35,901 nucleotides of DNA from NCBI GenBank assembly GCA_016208235.1, contig JACQYN010000161.1, forward strand, positions 1 through 35,901. The letters run 5' to 3'. Under the pieces are notes generated by a model. The model was given only the letters and a program-made list of their open reading frames with translations, was not told the origin of the DNA and ran no database searches. The translations under genes were made by a program, and so were the position numbers. Below are positions 1 through 8,999 of this stretch, in pieces. The stretch comes from Deltaproteobacteria bacterium (GTDB taxonomy: Bacteria > Desulfobacterota > Desulfobaccia > Desulfobaccales > 0-14-0-80-60-11). Each line of letters opens with the position of its first letter. Position 1 is the first letter of the stretch.

Positions 1-6
1 AGTATC

Positions 7-65
7 GTAGGGGCGCACCCGTGTGTGCGCCCGAGTCCGGGGCGGACACATGGGTCCGCCCCTAC
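7..65. repeat. Twin-hairpin intergenic element (GTAGGGG...CCCCTAC bounded)
   Basis: GTAGGGGCGCACCCGTGTGTGCGCCC-gagtcc-GGGGCGGACACATGGGTCCGCCCCTAC: two adjacent hairpins inside inverted ends. Confidence 0.75.
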
Positions 66-211
66 AAGAAAATTGTCTTTTGTTTGCGACTTGGTATTAG
101 CGCAGAGACGCAGAGAACGCTTACGTTCAGTTACTCAAGTGGCTGCGATTTAAATGGGAAAAGAGAATTTTTTAAAACCAAGGGCGCGGTGTCCGAAAAG
201 TCGGAATATCC

Positions 212-1288
212 TTGCTTATCCCCTTATTTTTCAGTATTTTTATGGAAGAAATTGCTGCCAAATATCCAATGGAGGTAAGGCTGGGACAGGTGGCCGGGCA
301 GGAACAGGGGGCGAGGAAAATGCGGGGGCTTGAACCTGAGGAATGGGAACGGCGCCTCAAGGTTCGCTACCCCATGCTGCAATATTTCTCCGATCGTCCC
401 TTTGGGGTGGAGATTGAGACCTTCGGGTTAAAATATTCCGTTTCCCCAGGTGACCGGGATGTGATCCCGCCTTATAAAATCACCAGTCGGGCCGCGGACG
501 GGACCTTGCTGCCCCAGGTATTTGAGCGCCACGGCCTCACCTTGAACGGCTTTTCTCCTGATGAACCCCAATATGCGGCGTGGTCCTTCGTTCTGGACGA
601 CAGCATCAAAGGCGCGAGGGGCAGCGAACTGGTGAGCCCCATTCTCCGCGGCCTTAAGGGAATCGCCCAGGTTTATGACGCGTTGCTGCTGTTAAAGGAA
701 TTCCCCGAGATCCAGGTCAACGAAACCTGCGGTTTCCATGTGCACCATGGAGTAGAGCCTGAGAAATTCGGTGATCTCCAGCTCTTCCAGTTGTTGAGAA
801 TAGTCTCCATTTTTGAAGGCTACATTTACCGCCTGCTCCCGGAGGAACGCCGCCAGGCCGAGACCTGCCGCCCCCTGGAGATCGATCTTTATGATTGGTA
901 CCGGAATGATACCAGGCGCCGGACTCCTGGAGTGCAGCATCTCTGGTATTCTCCAGAGAACTGCAACGATCCTCAGGTGCCCCTGAACCGCAGGATACAC
1001 CCCACCCGTTATCATGGCCTCAATCTCCATTCCTACTGGTATCGAAAGACCATCGAGTTCCGTTATTTCCCGTCCTTGTTGGACGAACCGGAAGAGTTGA
1101 TGCAGTGGATCATTTTCACCCAGTTTTTGGTGGACTGGAGTGAAGGCCGGCGTCCCCATTTGGAATATCTTCCCAAGCCGAATAAGTGGATGAATACCCT
1201 ATATAAAATATATCTGGGCACCGGGATGTTGTCTCACATCCGCTTCCCCGGGAGTCTCAGCCCTGGCACTGGAGAGGAAGGTTCATGA
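212..1288 (+). CDS. Putative amidoligase (Amidoligase_2-like); true start may be 242, 269 or 320
   Basis: 358-aa ORF with FGVEIETFG, GSELVSPILRG, CGFHVHHG and KTIEFRYFPS motifs typical of the glutamine-synthetase-fold amidoligase family; GAGG ribosome site upstream of ATG 320. Confidence 0.8.
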   Translation: MLIPLFFSIFMEEIAAKYPMEVRLGQVAGQEQGARKMRGLEPEEWERRLKVRYPMLQYFSDRPFGVEIETFGLKYSVSPGDRDVIPPYKITSRAADGTLLPQVFERHGLTLNGFSPDEPQYAAWSFVLDDSIKGARGSELVSPILRGLKGIAQVYDALLLLKEFPEIQVNETCGFHVHHGVEPEKFGDLQLFQLLRIVSIFEGYIYRLLPEERRQAETCRPLEIDLYDWYRNDTRRRTPGVQHLWYSPENCNDPQVPLNRRIHPTRYHGLNLHSYWYRKTIEFRYFPSLLDEPEELMQWIIFTQFLVDWSEGRRPHLEYLPKPNKWMNTLYKIYLGTGMLSHIRFPGSLSPGTGEEGS

Positions 1289-1638
1289 CCCATTACGGCC
1301 TGCAAACCATGGATTTTTTGGATCGAATAAAGAAGTTTGAGGGAGAGCTCCCCCCTTTGTTGTTGGAAATGGCCGAGCTGCTGAAGCGGATGATCACCGA
1401 GATCGAGCGCCCGCAACTGGAAGATGTCCAGAGGATGCAGGCGGAGCTGCGCCGGATGATCGGCGGCTCTGAGCGGTTGGTGGCCGTCTGCGGCGCCGAA
1501 GGAAAGCTCTGCTTGCAATGCCCCTTTGGGGCTTATCTGCCTTCCGGGTTTCCCTTCGCCTCACCTGAACAGCCCCTTTGCCTGCCCTGGATTGTCCTGA
1601 CCTACCCCGAAGCCCAGGTTCAACCGGCTTCGCAATAA
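1285..1638 (+). CDS. Hypothetical protein, translationally coupled to amidoligase
   Basis: 117-aa ORF whose ATG overlaps the amidoligase stop (ATGA); N-terminal amphipathic helix pattern, CxxC near C-terminus. Confidence 0.6.
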   Translation: MTHYGLQTMDFLDRIKKFEGELPPLLLEMAELLKRMITEIERPQLEDVQRMQAELRRMIGGSERLVAVCGAEGKLCLQCPFGAYLPSGFPFASPEQPLCLPWIVLTYPEAQVQPASQ

Positions 1639-1997
1639 GGCCATACCGCCGTCAAATAGGGCGCAGAATATTATAATTTCTGCGCCCTGGATGATTTTTC
1701 CAGAATTGTGGAAAGCACCTGAGTCTTCCCTCGTCCTCCGCAGGCTTTTTCTTGTAATTAATTATTTACAATTTATTTATCTGGAACTTTGTGGCATTAT
1801 AGGCGCATTCTACCATAAGGGGGCTTTCCGTCTGTGGGGGGAAAGTCCATTAGCCAACGCTGGTTTAATCCAGCCGTCCCGAACAACGCCTGTATGGGCT
1901 GTTATTAATCGGGCTGGCGGCGCTAGCGCAGTTGGTCGCGGCCTTTTTACCGTGAGGCTGCCCCGGGTCACTGGGCGCAGGACGATCGGGGTGATGA

Positions 1998-3179
1998 TTG
2001 CCGGTGGACGGTAAACTGCTTCTCCAGGCCATTCGCTCTGCCACCCAGCGCACCCGCGCCATGGAGGCGTTGGAGAAGAGTGAAGAAAGATACCTCCTGG
2101 TCAACCAGGTCCCGACCCTGGTGTTTAAAGGCTATGCAGACTGGAGCGTGGATTTCTTTAATGAGAAAGTCGAGGTCTTAACCGGCTACAGCAAAGAAGA
2201 ATTCGATTCCCGCCGGGTCAAATGGTGCGACGTGATCCTGCCGGAAGACCTGGATCATGCAAGTAACGTCTTTACTGAGGCGCTTAAAACTGACGGCGCC
2301 TATGTGCAGGAACACCGCATCCGTAGAAAAGATGGAGAGGTTCGCTGGATCCAATGCCGGGGCCAGATATTTCGCGATCCTGAGGGTAAGATTGACTATG
2401 TCAGCGGCGTATTTTTCGACATCAATGATCGCAAGGCCGCGGAAGAGTCTCTGCGCGCTACCCAGGAGCGCCTGCAAGAGTCGGAAAAAACCCTGCGCTA
2501 CTTCGCGTCCCAGCTCTTAAACGCCCAGGAAAAAGAGCGCAACAGAATTTCCCGGGAACTACATGATGACCTGGGGCAGTCCTTGCTGTGGCTGAAACTC
2601 CAGGCCGGGGTCATTGATCAGAAGCTGGAATCAGATTCCCAGAAACCCAGAGCAGAATGTGCCGCCATGCTTTCCTGCTTGGATGGTTTGATTGACAAGG
2701 TCCGCCGCCTGTCCCGGGACCTGAGCCCTCACATCCTGGAAGACCTGGGAATTACCGCCGCGCTCAGGTACCTTTTCAATGAATTTGAAACACACTATCC
2801 AACGTGCTGCTGTTCTTCGGCAATTGATGAGATCGATGAGCTCTTCAAACTGGAGGACCAGATAAATATCTACCGGATTTTCCAGGAAGGCCTCAACAAT
2901 ATCGGCAAGTATGCCCAGGCCACGCGGGTCTCCGGGGTAGTGAGCCGAAAAGGGGATAGGGTTTCTTTCCTGGTGGAGGATAACGGCCGTGGGTTTGACG
3001 TGCTCCAGGCCATGACTGCCGACGTCACCGGCAGAGGCCTGGGCCTGGCCTCCATGCAAGAAAGGGTGCGGATGCTGGGGAGCGAGCTGCAGCTTTGGAG
3101 CGAGGAGGGTAAGGGAACTCGCCTCTCTTTTGCCATCAACCTCCCGCAAAACGCGGGAAAATCGATTGCCGGCAACTGA
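1998..3179 (+). CDS. PAS domain sensor histidine kinase (HisKA_3/NarX-type, HATPase_c); TTG start at 1998 or ATG at 2061
   Basis: PAS/PAC (EHRIRRKDGEVRWIQCRGQIFRDPEGKIDYVSGVFFDINDRKAAE), ERNRISRELHDDLGQSL, EDNGRGFD, GRGLGLASMQERVRMLG. Confidence 0.9.
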   Translation: MPVDGKLLLQAIRSATQRTRAMEALEKSEERYLLVNQVPTLVFKGYADWSVDFFNEKVEVLTGYSKEEFDSRRVKWCDVILPEDLDHASNVFTEALKTDGAYVQEHRIRRKDGEVRWIQCRGQIFRDPEGKIDYVSGVFFDINDRKAAEESLRATQERLQESEKTLRYFASQLLNAQEKERNRISRELHDDLGQSLLWLKLQAGVIDQKLESDSQKPRAECAAMLSCLDGLIDKVRRLSRDLSPHILEDLGITAALRYLFNEFETHYPTCCCSSAIDEIDELFKLEDQINIYRIFQEGLNNIGKYAQATRVSGVVSRKGDRVSFLVEDNGRGFDVLQAMTADVTGRGLGLASMQERVRMLGSELQLWSEEGKGTRLSFAINLPQNAGKSIAGN

Positions 3180-3191
3180 GAGAACGGTTCT

Positions 3192-3545
3192 CTACCGGCC
3201 GGCAGAGCCCTCCAGAAAGGTGTGCAGGTCCTCCAGGGTCTGGGTGGCCTTCTCCGGGGTCAAGTCCCAGAGCACCAGGTACATGGCCCCCATGACCCCG
3301 TCGCCCCAGGAGCAACTGCATTTGACGGTAGGCTCCAAGCGGGGGGCGCCCAGAATCTCAGTGAGACGGGCGATAAACTCCCGTCCCCCGGGGGAGGCGG
3401 GGATATTCAGGGATATCTGATCGGCATAGAGGGTCAGGGTAAATTCCACCTCTTCAGCCTCAGCCTGTTCGGCAGCCGCCCGGGCCCGGCCTTCCACCTG
3501 GGACACCCGGCGTCCTTTTTCCCAATTATCCAGCAAAATTACCAT
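3192..3545 (-). CDS. Hypothetical protein, apparent paralog of the 4607..5005 product
   Basis: 117-aa ORF; by-eye alignment to the 132-aa protein encoded at 4607..5005. Confidence 0.65.
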   Translation of the reverse strand: MVILLDNWEKGRRVSQVEGRARAAAEQAEAEEVEFTLTLYADQISLNIPASPGGREFIARLTEILGAPRLEPTVKCSCSWGDGVMGAMYLVLWDLTPEKATQTLEDLHTFLEGSAGR

Positions 3546-3617
3546 TTTGCTCAGGTTCCTTGAGGAAGGGGGACCAGGAGCCGTGGACCCCTACCCCCCT
3601 CCCACAATTTTCTTCAC

Positions 3618-4610
3618 TCACCTCATCTGCCTCAGCTTCGCCGCGAAGCCGGGGAGGCTCAGAGCCTCTTCGGTGCGGCCCAGGCCCAGGAGGGCGAAGC
3701 CTTTGCCCATCACCGCCTCTTCCAGGTTGGGCGCGAATTTCAAAATTTTATCGAAACACTCCAGGGCCTCGTCGTAGTGCTGCAGTTCGGTGAGGGTGGC
3801 GCCTTTATAGACCAGGGCCTCGAAGTTGCCCGGGTCCGCCATCAGGGCCATATTGTAGCATTCCAGGGCCCGGGTAGGCTGTCCTGCGTTTCCCAGGATG
3901 ACGGCCGCGTCCAGATAAGGCTTGATGGCGTCTTCTTCCTTGCCTTTGCGGGTTTCCAGGTAGGCGTTGAGGACGTACGCCCCGCCGTCGGCAAAGGCCG
4001 GCATGCCGTGCCCCGGCAGCAGGAAATCCACCTGATAGGGGAGCAGGCGGCCCAGGGAGGCAATGAGTTCCTTCATATCCCCCAGCTTCTGGTCCGCGTC
4101 CGCGAGGTAGTTTTCCATGGGCGGGGAGACAAAGACCATGTCTCCGGAAAAGAGAATCCGGTTATGGTGCTCGTATAGGCAGATGTCCCCCCCCGTATGG
4201 CCGGGGGTGGCGATCACCTCCAGGAGGTGGGGGCCGGCCTCGAACTTCTCGCCGCCCCGGAGCAGCACCACCTTATCCACCCGCCCGGCCTTCTCCATGA
4301 TCTTCATGAAGGGAACGCCTTGAAAATTGATGTAGCCTAAGGTGTCCCTGTGGGCCAGGACCTGGGGATTGCACCAGTCGAAGAGTTCTCCCATACCCCC
4401 TATGTGGTCGTAGTGGCAGTGGGTGAGGAAGAGGCGCTCCATGAGGGAGATGTCGAATTCATCGCTCAACTCATGCAGCAGGCCGTAGTAGTTGCCCGCG
4501 TCGATCATGGTGCGGCCTTGGTCCAGGACGTAAACATTGGAGCTCATGCCCGTTTCCTGGACCCACCAGATGCCTTCCAGGCGGGGATCGTATTCCGTCA
4601 GATGGATCAT
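3618..4610 (-). CDS. MBL-fold metallo-hydrolase with C-terminal TPR repeats
   Basis: THCHYDHIGG (HxHxDH), TPGHTGG, FSGDMVF, LPGHG metal-binding motifs; C-terminus with two TPR units (GQPTRALECYNMALMADPGNFEALVYKGATLTELQHYDEALECFDKILKFAPN). Confidence 0.88.
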   Translation of the reverse strand: MIHLTEYDPRLEGIWWVQETGMSSNVYVLDQGRTMIDAGNYYGLLHELSDEFDISLMERLFLTHCHYDHIGGMGELFDWCNPQVLAHRDTLGYINFQGVPFMKIMEKAGRVDKVVLLRGGEKFEAGPHLLEVIATPGHTGGDICLYEHHNRILFSGDMVFVSPPMENYLADADQKLGDMKELIASLGRLLPYQVDFLLPGHGMPAFADGGAYVLNAYLETRKGKEEDAIKPYLDAAVILGNAGQPTRALECYNMALMADPGNFEALVYKGATLTELQHYDEALECFDKILKFAPNLEEAVMGKGFALLGLGRTEEALSLPGFAAKLRQMR

Positions 4611-5005
4611 GCTTCCTCCGTGGGGGATGGACCGTTGGGGGCGGCGCCGGGTAAAGGGTGACCGAGAAAGGCAGCCAGGCGATTAAGCACCTTTGGCCGC
4701 AGGTCGAGCAGGAAATGGTACTCCACCAGTTGCAGGGCGCCTTCTTCGTCGTCCTGGCGGCCTCCCACCTGGATCCTGGGCCCTTCCTCGGGCGGGCCCC
4801 AAAGCCGGGCGAGATAGGCCAGGAAGTTGTCCCCGTCGAAGTCCCGGCTCACTTCCAGGGAGAGATAATCGGGCCCCAGCACCAGGTAGAAGAAAAGGGG
4901 GTCGTGATAAGGCCGGGGATAGGGAGGGGTGATGTGGCCTTCCAGAATGAGGCGCCGGGAGCGGGCCTCCTGGTGCAGGATTTCGAATTTCCAGGTTCCT
5001 TCCAT
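4607..5005 (-). CDS. Hypothetical protein, apparent paralog of the 3192..3545 product
   Basis: 132-aa ORF with 4-nt ATGA overlap to the downstream MBL gene. Confidence 0.65.
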   Translation of the reverse strand: MEGTWKFEILHQEARSRRLILEGHITPPYPRPYHDPLFFYLVLGPDYLSLEVSRDFDGDNFLAYLARLWGPPEEGPRIQVGGRQDDEEGALQLVEYHFLLDLRPKVLNRLAAFLGHPLPGAAPNGPSPTEEA

Positions 5006-5212
5006 TAAAATACGGTTTTTCGTTTTGGGTTTTTCATTTTTGGTTAAAAGAATATAGATTAGTGAGCAATTTTACCCGCTTTCCCGTGGGATGTCAAACC
5101 GGGGTGCCGGTTTTGTGCTGCTGGATGTGGCTGGGAATCCTGGAGGAAATTATCTCACGCAAAGACGCAAAGACGGCAAAACCAGGACGCCAAGGCCAAA
5201 GACGCAGCTCCG

Positions 5213-5261
5213 GTAGGGTGCGTTTCACGCACCAAAAGGCTGTGGGTGCGCCCTATGCACC
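5213..5261. repeat. Twin-hairpin intergenic element
   Basis: GGTAGGGTGCGTTTCACGCACC-spacer-GGTGCGCCCTATGCACC. Confidence 0.6.
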
Positions 5262-5296
5262 AACAACGGCTGATCATGATTCAGAGCCAAGATTTT

Positions 5297-5350
5297 GTGG
5301 AGCAGGCGCCCTCGCCTGCGCCGGAACAGCCGGGGGCGGCTGTTCCACAC
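5297..5350. repeat. Twin-hairpin intergenic element
   Basis: GTGGAGCAGGCGCCCTCGCCTGC-gcc-GGAACAGCCGGGGGCGGCTGTTCCACAC. Confidence 0.65.
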
Positions 5351-5437
5351 AAGCTTGGGCCGCGGCCGGCTAAAACCATGTTCACATGCAACAGCAACAA
5401 ATCCAATGAATAAGTATCTGATATCTCATCATTTATT

Positions 5438-5470
5438 AACCGAAAACCGAAAACCGAAAATTGAAAACTG
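5438..5470. repeat. CCGAAAA-type short tandem array
   Basis: aaccgaaaaccgaaaaccgaaaattgaaaactg. Confidence 0.8.
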
Positions 5471-5900
5471 TATAAAGGGGGCTGCCGCTAAGGAATTGGT
5501 GGGCAGTGCCCACCCTACATCTGCGGGGGCCTGCACCACGGCCCCAACATTTTTTGTATCCCAGGAATTTAGGGGAAAAGAGGGAGAATTCCAGAAAGGA
5601 TGAAATGATTGACGCGCATTTGGGAGAATTTTAGAAATTACGGATATAAACAGTAATCAGCACTTCCCAATAAAGGCTTATGGTGGAGAGGGCGGAAGAT
5701 TGGCAGGGGGGAGTATTGGAGATTAATGTACTTGATGTATAAGACAAAGCAGGAGCTTGGGAAAGAGCGTAAATTAAAATACGTCTGTCCCATTTCTCCC
5801 ACCATTTTTACCATTTCTTCCACTATTTTTCCCCGCACTACAAGACACAGCGAATTGGGCGGGAGTTCGTGCCTATTTTCACTAACCCTGGACAGAAATC

Positions 5901-5930
5901 TTGACAGGGGGCGGGGAAGTGAACTATATT
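5901..5930 (+). promoter_or_regulatory. Candidate sigma70-type promoter for the aminotransferase-serA operon
   Basis: TTGACA (5901-5906), 18-nt spacer, TATATT (5925-5930). Confidence 0.4.
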
Positions 5931-5992
5931 TATTAATTCAAGAATTTTCTAAAAAACCCGTTGTGTGGCCGGTGAGAAAAGCCATCCTGGGG

Positions 5993-6085
5993 CCGGGAGA
6001 TTCTTCGCTTCGCTCAGAATGACAAATTTGGGCAGAATGACAGATTTGGGCAGATGGCAAATTTGGGCAAATGACAAATTTGGGC
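5993..6085. repeat. 'ERSEES'-type intergenic repeat with 17-18-bp tandem units
   Basis: gggagattcttcgcttcgctcagaatgaca followed by four units like agaatgacaaatttgggc; minus-strand reading gives ICHSERSEESPG. Confidence 0.75.
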
Positions 6086-6158
6086 GAAATGAGGTTTTGA
6101 AATAGCCCCCTATCGGAAGGTTTTCTATTCGGCAAGGGTGCAAGGTTAGGTACAAGCG

Positions 6159-7304
6159 ATGAAAATGTATCTGATGACTCCGGGTCCCACCCCGGTGGCC
6201 CCGGAAACCAATCTGGCCATGGCGCAGCCCATCATTCACCACCGTTCCCCCCTGTTCATGGAGATCCTGGGGGAGGTGCGGGCGGACCTGAAATATCTCT
6301 TTGAGACTGAGCAGGAAGTGCTGATCTTCGCAGCCACGGGCACCGGCGCCATGGAAGGGGCGGTGGCCAACACCCTGAGCGCCGGGGACACCGCGCTGGT
6401 GGTGGACGGCGGCAAATTCGGCGAGCGCTGGACGGAACTGTGCAACGTCTACGGCGTCAAGGCGGAGCGCCTGGCGGTGCCCTGGGGCCGGGCCGTGGAC
6501 CCCAAGGAAGTTGCCAAAATGCTGGACGCCAACCCGGCCATCAAGGCGGTTTTTGTCCAGGCCAATGAGACCTCCACGGGCGTGCAGCACCCGGTGAAGG
6601 AGCTGGCGGAGGTTACGAAAAACCGCCCCGGCACCATTCTGGTGGTGGACGCGATCAGCGCGCTGGGGGGCTACGAACTGCCCATGGATGAGTGGGGCAT
6701 CGACGTCCTGGTGGCGGGCTCGCAAAAAGCGATGATGCTGCCCCCGGGGCTGGCGTTTGCGGCGCTTAGCCCTAAGGCCTGGGAGTTCGTAAAGAACTCG
6801 AAACTGCCCAAGTATTATTTCAACTTTGCCAAGGCGCTGAAATCCGCAGAAAAAAACCAGACGCCGTACACTTCGCCGGTGTCTCTGATCCTGGGGCTGC
6901 GGGAAGTGCTGGGGAAAGTGAAGAAGGTGGGGCTGAACAAAATTTACGCGCATAACCGGCGGCTCTCCAACGCCTGCAAGGCGGCCATGAAGGCCATGGG
7001 CCTGGAGCTGTACTCCAAGGATTATCCTTCGGTGGTCTTGACCGCGGTGATGGCGCCCGCGGGGGTGGACGGCCAGAAGGTGGTGGCGGAGCTGAGGAAG
7101 AAGGGCATCTGGATCGCCGGGGGCCAGGCGGAAGCCAAGGGCAAGATTTTCCGCATTGCGCACATGGGCTTCATCGACACGGTGGACCTGTTGGGCACCA
7201 TCGGCGGCCTGGAAGAAGTGCTGACCGGCCTGGGGTATAAAGTGCAGCCCGGCGTGGGGCTTAAAGCCGCGCAAGAGGTCCTGGCCAAGGAGGCGGCGGT
7301 ATGA
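6159..7304 (+). CDS. Class V pyridoxal-phosphate aminotransferase (alanine-glyoxylate / serine-pyruvate type)
   Basis: MYLMTPGPTPVAPE, HHRSPLFMEI, SQKAMMLPPGL (PLP-lysine motif); 4-nt overlap with serA. Confidence 0.9.
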   Translation: MKMYLMTPGPTPVAPETNLAMAQPIIHHRSPLFMEILGEVRADLKYLFETEQEVLIFAATGTGAMEGAVANTLSAGDTALVVDGGKFGERWTELCNVYGVKAERLAVPWGRAVDPKEVAKMLDANPAIKAVFVQANETSTGVQHPVKELAEVTKNRPGTILVVDAISALGGYELPMDEWGIDVLVAGSQKAMMLPPGLAFAALSPKAWEFVKNSKLPKYYFNFAKALKSAEKNQTPYTSPVSLILGLREVLGKVKKVGLNKIYAHNRRLSNACKAAMKAMGLELYSKDYPSVVLTAVMAPAGVDGQKVVAELRKKGIWIAGGQAEAKGKIFRIAHMGFIDTVDLLGTIGGLEEVLTGLGYKVQPGVGLKAAQEVLAKEAAV

Positions 7305-8884
7305 AGGTCCTGATCAGCGATAATTTGCACGACGCGGGCGTGGCGGTCCTGGAGGCCCAGCCCAACATCGAGGTGGTGAACCGGCCGGGCATGAAACCCG
7401 AGGAGCTGAAGGAAGCCATCAAGGACGCGGACGCCCTGGTGATCCGCAGCGCCACCAAGGTGACCGCGGACCTGATCGACGCCGCGCCCCGTTTGAAGGT
7501 CGTGGGCCGGGCGGGCACCGGGTTGGATAACGTGGATATCCCCGCGGCCAGCAAGCGGGGCATCGTGGTGATGAACACCCCCGGGGGGAACACCATCACC
7601 ACCGCGGAACACGCGCTGTCCCTGATGATGGCCCTGGCCCGGAACGTGCCCCAGGCCGCGCAGTCCATGCGGGAAAGCAAGTGGGAGAAGAAGAAGTTCC
7701 AAGGCACGGAGCTGTTCAACAAGACCCTGGGGGTCATCGGCATGGGGCGCATCGGCTCCATCGTCGCGGACCGGGCCCTGGGGCTGAAGATGCGGGTTCT
7801 GGCCTACGACCCCTTCATCACTAAGGAAGTGGCTGAGAATCTGGGGGTGGAGCAGGTCTCTCTGGACGATCTCATGGCCCGGGCCGACTTCATTACGCTG
7901 CACACGCCCAAGACCAAGGATACGGCCAAGCTGTTGAACAAGAAAGCCTTCAAAAAGATGAAGCCCGGGGTGCGCATCATCAACTGTGCCCGGGGCGGCC
8001 TGATTGACGAAGAGGCCCTGCTGGAGGCCCTGAAAGAGGGCAAGGTGGCGGGCGCGGCGCTGGACGTGTATGAGACGGAGCCGCCGGGCGCGGAATTCCC
8101 CTTAAGGGACATGCCCAACGTGATTTGCACCCCGCACCTGGGCGCGTCCACGGAAGAGGCCCAGGCCAACGTGGCGGTGGCGGTGTGTGAGCAGATCGTG
8201 GAGCTGCTGCTGTACGGCACCATCAAGAACGCGGTGAACGCGCCGTCGGTGAGCCAGGAGACTATGGCCAAACTGAAACCCTACCTCACCCTGGCCGAGG
8301 CCCTGGGCTCCTTCCAGGGGCAGATGACGGAAGGGGCCATTTCCGCGGTCAGCATCGCCTACATCGGCGAAGTCTCCAAGCTGGACACCAAGCCCTTGAC
8401 GCATTCCCTACTCAAGGGGCTGCTCTATCCGGTGATGCACGATGAGGTGAATTACGTGAACGCCCCGTCCGTGGCCGCGGCCCGGGGGATCCACATCACC
8501 GAGGAGAAGGTGGCCTCTGCGGAAGACTTCGCGAACCTGATCCGCCTGACCGTGCGGGTCAACAACGAAGAGAACACCGTGGCCGGCACCATTTTCGGGA
8601 AATATGAGCCTAGATTGGTACGGATCAACAAGTTCCGCCTGGAGGCCGTGCCCGAGGGCCACATGCTGTTCATTTACAACACCGACCGTCCCGGGGTGAT
8701 TGGGGCCATCGGCACCACCATCGGCAAACACAAGATCAATATCGCCCGGATGACCGTGGGCCAGGAACGGGAGCGGGGTCAAAACATCATCCTGCTGACC
8801 ACCGACACCCCGGTGACTCCGGAATGCCTGAAAGACGTGCGGGCCCTGGAACACGTGGCCATGGCCATTCAGTTGGAGTTGTGA
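7301..8884 (+). CDS. serA: D-3-phosphoglycerate dehydrogenase
   Basis: 527 aa; GRAGTGLDNVD, GVIGMGRIGSIVADRA, NCARGGLIDEEAL, CTPHLGASTEEAQ, C-terminal ACT domain (NTDRPGVIGAIGTTIGKHKINIARMTVG). Confidence 0.97.
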   Translation: MKVLISDNLHDAGVAVLEAQPNIEVVNRPGMKPEELKEAIKDADALVIRSATKVTADLIDAAPRLKVVGRAGTGLDNVDIPAASKRGIVVMNTPGGNTITTAEHALSLMMALARNVPQAAQSMRESKWEKKKFQGTELFNKTLGVIGMGRIGSIVADRALGLKMRVLAYDPFITKEVAENLGVEQVSLDDLMARADFITLHTPKTKDTAKLLNKKAFKKMKPGVRIINCARGGLIDEEALLEALKEGKVAGAALDVYETEPPGAEFPLRDMPNVICTPHLGASTEEAQANVAVAVCEQIVELLLYGTIKNAVNAPSVSQETMAKLKPYLTLAEALGSFQGQMTEGAISAVSIAYIGEVSKLDTKPLTHSLLKGLLYPVMHDEVNYVNAPSVAAARGIHITEEKVASAEDFANLIRLTVRVNNEENTVAGTIFGKYEPRLVRINKFRLEAVPEGHMLFIYNTDRPGVIGAIGTTIGKHKINIARMTVGQERERGQNIILLTTDTPVTPECLKDVRALEHVAMAIQLEL

Positions 8885-8911
8885 GGATTTGTGGGGGGAG
8901 GGAGGGAGAGG

Positions 8912-8936
8912 AGCACAGGCGAGACGCCTGTGCTAC
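8912..8936. repeat. Single-hairpin member of the CACAGGC/GCCTGTG palindrome family
   Basis: AGCACAGGCGAGACGCCTGTGCTAC downstream of serA. Confidence 0.6.
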
Positions 8937-8999
8937 TGGCCTGTCTCCCACAAGACCTTTTTAGAAATCTAGAGCCTACTCCAGGATGAGGAGGCAAGC

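Noticed and set aside
1905-1985. tRNA-like stretch ggcggcgcTAGCGCAGTTGGTCGCGgcctttttaccgtgaggctgccccgggtc
   Set aside because: The D-arm-like motif is striking but the anticodon and T arms do not form standard stems and no TTCRA T-loop is present.
1691-2014. 107-aa plus-strand ORF
   Set aside because: No recognisable domain, overlaps the kinase start, and spans a hairpin-rich probably noncoding region.
5062-5838. Several 66-103-aa ORFs in the 5.0-5.9 kb intergenic region
   Set aside because: They translate dispersed repeats (e.g. TENRKPKIEN, SRKDAKTAK) and lack conserved domains or clear ribosome sites.
5949-7903. Minus-strand ORFs of 441 aa and 293 aa
   Set aside because: Antisense to the aminotransferase and serA; composition (HHRGQDHRR, QPRGQHH) looks like a shadow frame, and the C-terminal part is the ERSEES repeat.
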